DNA of 26,318 nt from an uncultured Candidatus Saccharibacteria bacterium. Lineage in GTDB: Bacteria; Patescibacteriota; Saccharimonadia; Saccharimonadales; Saccharimonadaceae. A program made the position numbers and the translations under genes. This document shows positions 15,725 to 21,589 of this stretch, piece after piece; the stretch's first letter is position 1; each line of letters starts with the position of its first letter. The notes under the pieces were generated by a model, which was not told the origin of the DNA, did no database searches, and saw only the letters and a list, made by a program, of their open reading frames with translations. The stretch is taken from contig CAMUQR010000004.1 in assembly GCA_947097085.1 (NCBI GenBank), positions 1-26,318 of the forward strand, in the 5' to 3' direction.

Positions 15725-15744
15725 ATTTAGTTATTTAGAAGTAA

Positions 15745-16215
15745 TTATTTAGCTTCTTTGTCTTGTTTAGCGCGTTGTGGCACTGGGGTGGCGATGAAGC
15801 TACCACCAGCTTTTTGAATAGCCTCAAGGCTAGATTTTGACACTGCTTGAACTTTCAAAGTGATTGCACCGTCGATTTCACCGCGGGTAATGACTTTGGT
15901 TTTGAGATAAGGGGTCTTGATGAAACCTTCTTCAGCTAGCAGAAAGTTATCAACTTCTTTGCCTTTGAGTTGACTTAAGTTATCAAGATAAATAACTTGA
16001 GTCATTGGGCGCTTGCTCTTAAAACCACGAGCTTTTGGCACGGCTTGGACTAATGAGCGTGAACCACCTTGGAAGATGGCGCGCTTTTTGTGGCCGGTGC
16101 GAGCACCTTGACCTTTGGTACCGCGACCAGCAGTTTTACCTTGACCGGCAGAAATACCACGACCAACGCGTTTTGGGTTTTTGTTGGCGGTGAGGTTTAA
16201 TTCGTTATATTTCAT
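15745..16215 (-). CDS. rplO: 50S ribosomal protein L15
   Basis: The 156-residue protein has the glycine-rich basic N-terminus of L15 (VGRGISAGQGKTAGRGTKGQ, then GHKKRAIFQGG), which threads into 23S rRNA. The globular C-terminal domain contains GEIDGAITLKVQAVSKS. It follows rpsE by 2 nt; rpmD (L30), normally between them, is absent. It ends this part of the operon at a terminator. Confidence 0.96.
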   Translation of the reverse strand: MKYNELNLTANKNPKRVGRGISAGQGKTAGRGTKGQGARTGHKKRAIFQGGSRSLVQAVPKARGFKSKRPMTQVIYLDNLSQLKGKEVDNFLLAEEGFIKTPYLKTKVITRGEIDGAITLKVQAVSKSSLEAIQKAGGSFIATPVPQRAKQDKEAK

Positions 16216-16217
16216 AC

Positions 16218-16838
16218 TTATTTCTCCTCAGCTTTCTTGGTTGTTTTGGCTTTGGTAGCTTTTTGAACTGGAGTTTTGTGCCATTTTTCTTTTGGTACTA
16301 ATTCTTCCAGCGCTTTAATCGTAGCGTAAGCAATGTTGACTTTGTTAGTTGAGCCAAGTGATTTAGACAACAGGTTCTTGATGCTGGTCAAAGCAATGAT
16401 TGAACGCACCACGCCACCGGCGATAATACCAGTACCAGGAGCGGCTGGCATCAACAGAACTTGAGCGCCAGTGACTTTGGTTTCGACTTCGTGTGGAATA
16501 GTGTCGTTTTCGATTGGTACGGTAATCATGTTTTTTTCAGCAACAGCGGTAGCTTTCGCGACAGCGGCTTGCACGTCAGCACCTTTGGCGACGCCGACAC
16601 CAACGCGGTTTTTGCCATCACCAATTGCCACAAGAGCTTTGAAACGGAAGCGACGACCGCCTTTAACCACGCGAGTCACGCGGTCAATATTAATCACTAC
16701 TTCTTCGTATTTTTTAGCTTCGCGTACTGGTTTTTGGTTGCGACGACCAGCTTGGCGACCACGAGCTGGAGCTTTGCGATCACGTTTTAGTTCTGGTTTT
16801 GCTTCAGCTTTGATTTCTGGGGTTTGTTTGTCAGTCAT
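16218..16838 (-). CDS. rpsE: 30S ribosomal protein S5
   Basis: The 206-residue product has the double-stranded-RNA-binding-like S5 domain. RVTRVVKGGRRFRFKALVAI and GDGKNRVGVGVAKGADVQAA are followed by the C-terminal domain APGTGIIAGGVVRSI. The first 45 residues are a basic, low-complexity extension, and a lysine/threonine tail ends the protein. S5 shapes the mRNA entry channel. It is preceded by rplR as usual. Confidence 0.97.
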   Translation of the reverse strand: MTDKQTPEIKAEAKPELKRDRKAPARGRQAGRRNQKPVREAKKYEEVVINIDRVTRVVKGGRRFRFKALVAIGDGKNRVGVGVAKGADVQAAVAKATAVAEKNMITVPIENDTIPHEVETKVTGAQVLLMPAAPGTGIIAGGVVRSIIALTSIKNLLSKSLGSTNKVNIAYATIKALEELVPKEKWHKTPVQKATKAKTTKKAEEK

Positions 16839-16840
16839 AA

Positions 16841-17191
16841 TTAAAACTCCAATCCTTCCTTGCGAGCCGCTTCAGCTAGAGCTTGCAGGCGACCTGCGTA
16901 TTTGCGACCATTGCGGTCAAACACAACTTTGCTGACGCCAGCTTTTTTAGCAGCTTTAGCGAGCTTGGTGCCGATTTGAGTAGCGAGGTCAGTTTTGGTA
17001 CCTGCCATTTTTGCACCAACAGTAGTAGCGCTAGCTAAAGTGTGTTGTTTAGCGTCGTCAATAATTTGAGCTGAGATGTTAGTGTTTGAGATAAACACGC
17101 TCATACGTGGGCGCTCAGCGGTACCGATGACTTTTGCTCGGACGCGGTTTTTGCGCAAAGCGCGGTTTTTAAGTTTGTTAACTTCAGCCAT
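16841..17191 (-). CDS. rplR: 50S ribosomal protein L18
   Basis: The 116-residue product matches L18, which binds 5S rRNA: RKNRVRAKVIGTAERPRMSV, then FISNTNISAQIIDD and the end VVFDRNGRKYAGRLQALAEA followed by ARKEGLEF. Length is normal, and gaps to rplF and rpsE are 2 nt each. Confidence 0.97.
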   Translation of the reverse strand: MAEVNKLKNRALRKNRVRAKVIGTAERPRMSVFISNTNISAQIIDDAKQHTLASATTVGAKMAGTKTDLATQIGTKLAKAAKKAGVSKVVFDRNGRKYAGRLQALAEAARKEGLEF

Positions 17192-17193
17192 AA

Positions 17194-17727
17194 TTACTTA
17201 CCAGCCTTTCCTACTTTGCGGATGATAGTTTCATCAGCGTATTTAATACCCTTGCCTTTGTATGGTTCAGGTTTTTTGAACGCACGAATATCGGCAGCGA
17301 CTTGACCGACTAATTGTTTGTCGATACCGCTAACGGTGATGTTCATTTTTTCTACCTTAATGTCAATGCCTGCTGGCGCAGTGTATTTGACTGGGTGTGA
17401 AAAACCAAGGTGCATTTCTAGGTTTTGGCCACCGCCGTTTAAGCGATAACCCACGCCGTTGACTTCGAGTTTTTTCTCAAAACCTTCAGTCACGCCGAGA
17501 ATAGCGTTGTTAATTAAAGTTCGTTGCAAACCGTGAGCGGCGCGAACTTTGTCGTCTTCGTTTTGACGGCTAACAACCACTTGGTTGTCGGCAACTTTAA
17601 CATCAATGCCGTTCTGATGAGCGAGAGTTAATTCGCCCTTCTGCCCTTTAATGATGATCTTGTCAGGGTCAACCGTGATTGTCACACCGTTTGGTACTAC
17701 GATTGGTAGTTTTCCGATTCGACTCAT
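17194..17727 (-). CDS. rplF: 50S ribosomal protein L6
   Basis: The 177-residue protein begins MSRIGKLPIVVPNGVTITVD and has the two L6 domains, ending with the signature PEPYKGKGIKYADETIIRKV. The ATG at 17727 is chosen because it gives the family start and has AAAGGA upstream; an upstream in-frame ATG at 17829 would add 34 residues unlike any L6. It is the first gene after the inserted cassette, behind its own leader of about 117 nt, instead of directly following rpsH. Confidence 0.96.
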   Translation of the reverse strand: MSRIGKLPIVVPNGVTITVDPDKIIIKGQKGELTLAHQNGIDVKVADNQVVVSRQNEDDKVRAAHGLQRTLINNAILGVTEGFEKKLEVNGVGYRLNGGGQNLEMHLGFSHPVKYTAPAGIDIKVEKMNITVSGIDKQLVGQVAADIRAFKKPEPYKGKGIKYADETIIRKVGKAGK

Positions 17728-17850
17728 GTGATTCCTTTCGTTCAAGAGTGATGTTTGTCTTCTTCCGTGCTGTCGGCTGGAGCGGTTGACGACCAGATAG
17801 CAGTCAACTATTCCGAGCTCGAGGCGCAAAATCTCCCAATTTCACTCGCA
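17728..17850 (-). promoter_or_regulatory. Leader of rplF with a hairpin, possible autoregulatory RNA
   Basis: Between the predicted promoter and rplF lies a leader of about 117 nt. It contains a perfect 6-bp stem, GTTGAC (minus strand, 17803-17808) with GTCAAC (17785-17790), around a 12-nt loop. GAGC/GCTC segments just outside can extend it across an asymmetric bulge. Leaders of this length before ribosomal protein genes often bind a ribosomal protein and repress the operon, but no known motif was recognised here. Confidence 0.35.
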
Positions 17851-17879
17851 ATTTAATATTAACTCGTTTATTTTAACAA
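17851..17879 (-). promoter_or_regulatory. Possible promoter for rplF operon (TTGTTA, 17-nt spacer, TTAAAT)
   Basis: A -35 at 17874-17879 and a -10 at 17851-17856 match the consensus at 4 of 6 positions each with ideal spacing. A promoter is needed here because a terminator lies upstream at 17918-17948, yet this AT-rich stretch offers other alignments. Confidence 0.35.
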
Positions 17880-17917
17880 AAAACTACTGAAAAAGCAAGG
17901 GATTGATTGCCTGAAAT

Positions 17918-17948
17918 AAATCACCCGCTAGTTATTAGCGAGTGATTT
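17918..17948 (-). terminator. Rho-independent terminator after the small membrane protein gene
   Basis: A 13-bp stem with one G-U pair (AAATCACTCGCTA and TAGCGGGTGATTT on the minus strand) surrounds a 5-nt loop. It lies 15 nt past the stop at 17963 and isolates rplF from the cassette upstream. Confidence 0.7.
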
Positions 17949-17962
17949 GATAGTGATAATAA

Positions 17963-18250
17963 TTACTTACATTCGTGAATCATAGTGCCGTTTTGATTAG
18001 TTTCCTTAAAATGGCACTTACCACCAGTCCGTTGTAATTCTTCGAAAGGTGGACTAGGTATTTTAGTGGCGCGCTCAAGACGATAAAGGCGCATGCTGTT
18101 GTTATTTTCAGCGTGACTAAACTGATTCTCTTTGAAGTCAATAAACCGATAAATAAAATAACCAGTTAGTGCTAGGTTGGTAATTAGCAAAACGAAAACA
18201 ATAATATCTTTAATTGGTAGTCTGATTTTTGATTTATTTTTTGGTTGCAT
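17963..18250 (-). CDS. Small single-pass membrane protein of unknown function
   Basis: The 95-residue product starts MQPKNKSKIRLPIKD, followed by one hydrophobic segment at about residues 15-36 (IIVFVLLITNLALTGYFIYR). The tail of about 55 residues should lie outside the cell, given the basic N-terminus. The tail ends with two cysteines (GGKCHFKETNQNGTMIHECK) that could form a disulfide. I chose the ATG at 18250 because AAGGAG lies 6 nt upstream; a more distal ATG at 18265 has that site inside its own codons. It is the last gene of the HD-hydrolase transcript, ahead of a terminator. I do not recognise the family. Confidence 0.65.
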   Translation of the reverse strand: MQPKNKSKIRLPIKDIIVFVLLITNLALTGYFIYRFIDFKENQFSHAENNNSMRLYRLERATKIPSPPFEELQRTGGKCHFKETNQNGTMIHECK

Positions 18251-18261
18251 TTTATTCTCCT

Positions 18262-18699
18262 TCATTTTTTTGAAAATACGGACAGTTTAAAATCATGTCC
18301 ATGATCATAATTCATTTGTTTTAAATTAATTTCAATCAATTCTTTAATAAATAAGAGTCCGGTGAGCTGTATGCCTCCATGGTTTCCTTGCGTGTCGTAA
18401 AAGCTAGTGTAAGTTTTTTCATTTTGTTTTCCTCCTTTTAAAGAACCATCAAATGAATTACGCTTAAGATTATATTTAAGAAAGAAAATAAAATCAATGG
18501 ATTTTTGACGTAGAGCTTTCCTCTTGGCTAAACTTTCAGACACTTCTCCTTTTTCATACTGTGCGACTGGAAGATATCCATCTGGTCTTTCGTAAGAAAT
18601 AACATCACCTTTAGTATAATTACCTTTAAAAACATGCTTAATCTCTAGCTTACCAGTCTGTAAACCTATTGCTGAGATAATCAAAATTGGTGCAGTTGG
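18262..18699 (-). pseudogene. Truncated, frameshifted copy of the anchored protein gene at 20111-20863
   Basis: The segment 18499-18699 is clearly homologous at the DNA level to 20390-20604 in the intact gene. Shared peptides include TGKLEIKHVFKGNYTKGD, then YEKGEV and SLAKRKALRQKS. Relative to that gene it lacks 14 nt (after 18650, flanked by AGT repeats), which shifts the frame and creates a TAA in the ancestral frame. The membrane anchor and most of the N-terminus are gone, cut off next to the HD gene stop, and after RQKS the sequence is unrelated to the intact copy. An open frame of 140 codons from 18684 persists, but its first codons are out of the ancestral frame. It is most likely a decaying duplicate or recombination scar. 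Confidence 0.7.
18336..18422 (-). CDS. Possible 28-residue small protein with a strong ribosome binding site
   Basis: Inside the pseudogene region, in another frame, a very strong Shine-Dalgarno sequence (AAAGGAGG) lies 8 nt before an ATG. It opens a 28-codon frame starting MKKLTLAFTTRKETMEAYSS and ending TGA. The site is as good as any in the window, which suggests it once served, or still serves, a real gene. It may be the start of another gene broken by a frameshift, since the neighbouring frame stays open to 18262. No function is proposed. Confidence 0.3.
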   Translation of the reverse strand: MKKLTLAFTTRKETMEAYSSPDSYLLKN

Positions 18700-18711
18700 T
18701 TTTAGGTTGAG

Positions 18712-19395
18712 CTAATGTTGATTAAGAAATTCCTGCAAATACTTTTGCCAGATTTCGGAATTAGTTTCCTCGAATAGATTAGTTAGAAAATCAATCATGA
18801 TTTGTTGGCGCTTTTGAGCGATTTGTTGGCCAGTCGGCGTGAGCATCAGATTTGGAATTAGTAATATTTTATCGAAAAAATGTTGCACGGCATGTTCGGC
18901 GCCTGCTTGATATTGCTCAGGTGATAAATCATGACGGCGTGGTGCAATTGCTGGATTGAAAAACGCGTAACCTTGGCTCAAAGTAAAAGCGTGCGTCCGC
19001 AAAATCCCTTGAGTACCGATTGCATCGCACATATCGGCGTCGCTGACAATCTGGCCTTCGAGAGTTTGCGGTCGAATGCCTTTAAGATATTTACTATAAC
19101 CCATATGACTAATAATATCGAGGACGGAGTGTCGGATTGATGTGGCGATTTTTGCTTGCGATAAAATACGTTTGGCGTTAGTTAGATTATCAGCCGAGGC
19201 TTGACCGAAGATTTTATAATCATCAACATCATGCAAGAAGACCGCTAGATCAATAATTTGGCGGTCGCCACCTTCTTGTTCGGCGATTCGTAAAGCAATT
19301 TTTCGCACTCGCTCAACATGATCAAAACCATGCCCATCGGTCGGGTCATTAAGGAGTTGTTGAACTTGCTCGGCAACGAAAGTGATTTGATCCAT
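18712..19395 (-). CDS. HD-domain phosphohydrolase (YpgQ/YedJ-like)
   Basis: The 227-residue protein is a metal-dependent HD-superfamily hydrolase. The visible ligands are His26 (GHGFDHVERV), His55-Asp56 (VFLHDVDDY) and Asp119 or Asp121 (IVSDADMCDAIG). The pattern DGHGFDHVxRV fits the YpgQ/YedJ group, some members of which cleave nucleoside triphosphates or diphosphates; the true substrate is unknown. No membrane segment is seen. The start at 19395 (MDQITF) is preferred: the upstream 16 codons are atypical, and a TACAAT -10 sits 6 nt before this ATG. It heads a transcript with the pseudogene and the small membrane protein. Confidence 0.82.
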   Translation of the reverse strand: MDQITFVAEQVQQLLNDPTDGHGFDHVERVRKIALRIAEQEGGDRQIIDLAVFLHDVDDYKIFGQASADNLTNAKRILSQAKIATSIRHSVLDIISHMGYSKYLKGIRPQTLEGQIVSDADMCDAIGTQGILRTHAFTLSQGYAFFNPAIAPRRHDLSPEQYQAGAEHAVQHFFDKILLIPNLMLTPTGQQIAQKRQQIMIDFLTNLFEETNSEIWQKYLQEFLNQH

Positions 19396-19401
19396 AAGAT
19401 A

Positions 19402-19407
19402 ATTGTA
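19402..19407 (-). promoter_or_regulatory. Likely -10 element (TACAAT) of a leaderless HD-hydrolase mRNA
   Basis: TACAAT matches the consensus at 5 of 6 positions and lies 6 nt before the ATG at 19395. No ribosome binding site precedes that ATG. The TGn extension is missing, so the call is weaker than the others. Confidence 0.4.
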
Positions 19408-19433
19408 TAATAAGTGGAAGTTTTTGCAATAAT

Positions 19434-19457
19434 AAACAGTCACGATCGTGACTGTTT
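19434..19457 (-). terminator. Perfect 24-nt palindrome, terminator after the 19479-19871 gene
   Basis: AAACAGTCACGATCGTGACTGTTT is perfectly self-complementary (24 nt; a 10-bp stem with a GATC loop when folded). On the minus strand it is followed by ATTATT, a weak U-tract. It lies 21 nt past the gene stop. A dyad-binding regulator site is the alternative. Confidence 0.5.
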
Positions 19458-19478
19458 TGGCTAAACTGAAAACTGTTG

Positions 19479-19871
19479 TTACCAGCTGGCTATTAAATCT
19501 TCAGCTAATTTGATTTTTTCAGCTTCGTCGTCTATGAACTTAGTGAAATAATCAAGATTTTCCTGAATGTCGAAGCCAATTTCTTTAGTTGCATAATCTT
19601 GCGACATGATGCAGTGTAAAATACTACCTACTTCAATTAAGATTGGGTTATGCGAATCGCGCGCTAGATATCGCAAGAAGTCTCGGCAAATAGCAATCAA
19701 GATTTTTATCGCGTGATCACTATAGGTATTAGTTGGATAGGGGTTGGTGTGATAAGGAATGTTGACTAATTCAAAGTCATAAGACTGGTGGCCATTAAAC
19801 TTGATTTTGTCAGTGATAAATCTTAAATGATGATCATCGCCAAACTTGGCTAAGAAATTGATTACATCCAT
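19479..19871 (-). CDS. Protein of unknown function, probably cytoplasmic and helical
   Basis: The 130-residue product starts MDVINFLAKFGDDHHLRFIT and has no signal peptide or membrane segment. It contains a His/Asn/Pro-rich stretch (VNIPYHTNPYPTNTYSDHA) followed by mainly helical sequence up to an acidic C-terminus. I chose the ATG at 19871 because AAAGGAGT lies close upstream; a longer frame from 19907 would read through the leader hairpin. It stands alone between two terminator-like hairpins and behind its own leader. The family is not recognised. Codon use looks like that of its neighbours. Confidence 0.65.
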   Translation of the reverse strand: MDVINFLAKFGDDHHLRFITDKIKFNGHQSYDFELVNIPYHTNPYPTNTYSDHAIKILIAICRDFLRYLARDSHNPILIEVGSILHCIMSQDYATKEIGFDIQENLDYFTKFIDDEAEKIKLAEDLIASW

Positions 19872-19875
19872 ATAT

Positions 19876-19911
19876 ACTCCTTTCATAGAAAAGGAGTGGT
19901 TTCCCACTCCT
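19876..19911 (-). promoter_or_regulatory. Two mutually exclusive hairpins over the ribosome binding site
   Basis: Hairpin 1 pairs AGGAGTGG (19904-19911) with CCACTCCT (19892-19899) around a GAAA loop, followed by TTTT, and looks like an intrinsic terminator. Hairpin 2 pairs ACTCCTTT (19890-19897) with AAAGGAGT (19876-19883) around a 6-nt loop and would hide the ribosome binding site. They share bases, so only one can form. The arrangement could control expression of the 19479-19871 gene. Confidence 0.45.
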
Positions 19912-19989
19912 GATTAATTATAGCTTTGAGCTATAGTCAGTGTACTACTCCCCTTCTGTATCGTTGTCGTTTGGCCCGTTTCCGGATAT

Positions 19990-20018
19990 ATACTATATTG
20001 TTTATCGCAACTTGTCAA
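19990..20018 (-). promoter_or_regulatory. Possible promoter (TTGACA, 17-nt spacer, TAGTAT) for the 19479-19871 gene
   Basis: The -35 is a perfect TTGACA at 20013-20018; the -10 at 19990-19995 is a 4/6 match. It implies a leader of about 112 nt with a small hairpin (TATAGCT/AGCTATA, 19919-19935) and the switching hairpins. A TATAAT at 19917-19922 is an alternative start point with no -35. Confidence 0.4.
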
Positions 20019-20021
20019 ATT

Positions 20022-20057
20022 AAAAACAAGCCCCTATTGCCAGAGACTTGTTTTTTA
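20022..20057 (-). terminator. Rho-independent terminator after the anchored protein gene
   Basis: On the minus strand AAACAAGTCTCT pairs with AGGGGCTTGTTT (12 bp with G-U pairs), with a 6-nt loop and a T run. It closely resembles the terminator after rpsH at 21554-21589. Confidence 0.7.
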
Positions 20058-20110
20058 GATAAGATATGAAGTTTGTAATCTTCCAGCAATAGTTTGTGAT
20101 GTTCAGGTTT

Positions 20111-20863
20111 TTATTTAAAACTGAACTTCTCAAAAGATTTTGTTTGATTGTTTTTCAATTTAATGCTTTCTGAAAAATCAGCTACATTCGCCTCTCGCGC
20201 TCCATACTCGAAACCTATGATTTCGACGGAGTTTGAATCTTTTGTAAATCTATAAGTCTTAAGCTTATTTGTGCTATTTATTGTGTAAAGTAAATAGGTT
20301 TTTCCTGCTTCAATTTCAATGTCATTTTTTGTGAAAAAGCGACGAACTAATTTCTTTTCTTTATCTTGCATACTTAATTCTGGAGTGCCGGATTTTTGAC
20401 GTAGAGCTTTCCTCTTGGCTAAACTTTCAGGTACTTCACCTTTTTCATATTGCATAACAGGAACATACCCACCAGTTCTTTCGTAAGAAACAATATCACC
20501 TTTAGTATAATTACCTTTAAAAACATGCTTAATCTCTAACTTGCCAGTGGTCATGATTAAGTCTGTGAACCTATTGCTGAGATAATCAAAATTGGTGTAG
20601 TTGGCGTCCTTGATGGTGGCTAATATAATATTGTCAGCGTGATTGGCTAAGGCTTTTTTGTCGGTGAAATCATAAGCAGTATCTAACTCGCCAGTTGGAA
20701 CATTATAATAAACATCTTTTTGTTGAATTGAGTAAGATGAGATAGTTGGCGGAGCTTGAATATTTCGTTTTTCTTGCACTTGATCGGTTAGTTTTAAGAC
20801 TATCACTCCGGCTGTGACTAGCGCTACTCCTACTAAACCACATAATAATACTTTTTTATTCAT
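20111..20863 (-). CDS. Membrane-anchored extracytoplasmic protein of unknown function
   Basis: The 250-residue protein has a short N-terminal membrane segment (KKVLLCGLVGVALVTAGVIV, residues about 3-23), probably an uncleaved anchor. It is followed by an outside domain with segments such as NHADNIILATIKDA, then GKLEIKHVFKGNYTKGDIVS and AGKTYLLYTI. The pattern (ADxI-A-I, then a KG-xx-KGD-I strand, then a GKxYLLY strand) recalls small beta-rich secreted proteins of Firmicutes and Actinobacteria, but I cannot name a family. It starts 21 nt after the metalloprotease gene with a GAGGAGT site, so the two are co-transcribed and may act together outside the cell. A decayed partial copy lies at 18262-18699. 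Confidence 0.72.
   Translation of the reverse strand: MNKKVLLCGLVGVALVTAGVIVLKLTDQVQEKRNIQAPPTISSYSIQQKDVYYNVPTGELDTAYDFTDKKALANHADNIILATIKDANYTNFDYLSNRFTDLIMTTGKLEIKHVFKGNYTKGDIVSYERTGGYVPVMQYEKGEVPESLAKRKALRQKSGTPELSMQDKEKKLVRRFFTKNDIEIEAGKTYLLYTINSTNKLKTYRFTKDSNSVEIIGFEYGAREANVADFSESIKLKNNQTKSFEKFSFK
20390..20604 (-). repeat. Source segment duplicated at 18499-18699
   Basis: This 215-nt part of the anchored protein gene recurs as a 201-nt copy at 18499-18699, the difference being one 14-nt gap. One stretch of about 50 nt differs at only two positions. Homology stops abruptly at both ends. Confidence 0.75.
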
Positions 20864-20884
20864 TACTGTTGACTCCTCTTGAAA

Positions 20885-21463
20885 TTATCTATAAATATTT
20901 CTAACAACCGCATCATCTACTTCTTGTGGCCTTTGAACAATTCGCCCCGATCCGGTTTGACACATAACACTATATGGATTGCTATTGGCGTGGTCCAATC
21001 CAAATGCATGACCCATCTCATGAGCAATGGTTCCTATTTGGTGCTCGTTACTATATTGAGATAATATGCCTGGGTTGAGTGTAATCTCGGTAAAATACCA
21101 ATTCTGCGTATATCGTAATTGATTTCCCACTATATCAAAGAAAGTTGTTTGTGCTAAAGTTCCCGAAGGAAGATACCTGTTGGAATAAAAATCCATATTA
21201 CTGCCATAATTTGATGAAACTGGTATTAAATATATCCAACTTGGCATATTGGCCCATGCATTAACGGCTGTATTAATCATCCAAGTTCTATTATATGAAC
21301 TTGGATGCAACCAATAGACCAATCGCCCAATTCCATTAATGTATCTGCCACCAAGCGGAGGTGGAGACTGAGCATTGGCTAGTAAAGGCAATGCTATTAT
21401 ATTTAGTGCTAACGTCGTAACAGTCAGTGACAGAAGGAGGAATATTTTTTTTATTCTTTTCAT
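20885..21463 (-). CDS. Secreted matrixin-like zinc metalloprotease (metzincin)
   Basis: The 192-residue protein has a classical signal peptide: MKRIKK, a long hydrophobic core, and a likely cut after ANA at residue 31. The mature protein is a minimal catalytic domain with the metzincin zinc motif HEMGHAFGLDH (His148, Glu149, His152, His158). The Met-turn follows as PYSVM, with Met167. This matches the matrixin/M10 group, which cleaves proteins outside the cell. I see no propeptide with a cysteine switch and no C-terminal domain, so it may be secreted active. A strong promoter and an AAAGGGG site support the start at 21463. It is co-transcribed with the anchored protein gene. Targets are unknown: host, surface or self proteins are all possible. 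Confidence 0.88.
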   Translation of the reverse strand: MKRIKKIFLLLSLTVTTLALNIIALPLLANAQSPPPLGGRYINGIGRLVYWLHPSSYNRTWMINTAVNAWANMPSWIYLIPVSSNYGSNMDFYSNRYLPSGTLAQTTFFDIVGNQLRYTQNWYFTEITLNPGILSQYSNEHQIGTIAHEMGHAFGLDHANSNPYSVMCQTGSGRIVQRPQEVDDAVVRNIYR

Positions 21464-21495
21464 AAGAATACCCCTTTCTTTACTATTGTAGTGTT

Positions 21496-21525
21496 ATTAT
21501 AAGCACATTTTTTCTTAAAAGTCAA
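21496..21525 (-). promoter_or_regulatory. Promoter for the metalloprotease operon (TTGACT, 18-nt spacer, TATAAT)
   Basis: The -35 at 21520-21525 matches 5 of 6 and the -10 at 21496-21501 matches 6 of 6 positions. The transcript should start near 21489, with a leader of about 26 nt. It is the best two-part promoter in the window, close to the rpsH terminator. Confidence 0.65.
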
Positions 21526-21553
21526 TATTTTGTTAAAAAAATATTGCTCAACC

Positions 21554-21589
21554 AAAAAACAAGCCTCTGTTTCCAGAGACTTGTTTTTG
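21554..21589 (-). terminator. Rho-independent terminator after rpsH
   Basis: A stem of about 15 bp (AAAAACAAGTCTCTG with CAGAGGCTTGTTTTT on the minus strand, one U-G pair), a loop of GAAA, and a run of six T residues. It ends the S10/spc block before the inserted cassette. Confidence 0.85.

Noticed and set aside
16461..16935. Two overlapping plus-strand frames of 109 and 154 codons over rpsE and rplR
   Set aside because: They mirror well-conserved ribosomal protein genes and have compositions typical of antisense reading.
17728..17829. 34-residue N-terminal extension of L6
   Set aside because: The extension does not resemble L6, and a good ribosome binding site precedes the family start at 17727; the region is better read as an untranslated leader.
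19396..19443. Upstream start of the HD hydrolase (16 extra residues)
   Set aside because: The extra codons overlap a -10 element and a palindrome and are of unusual composition.
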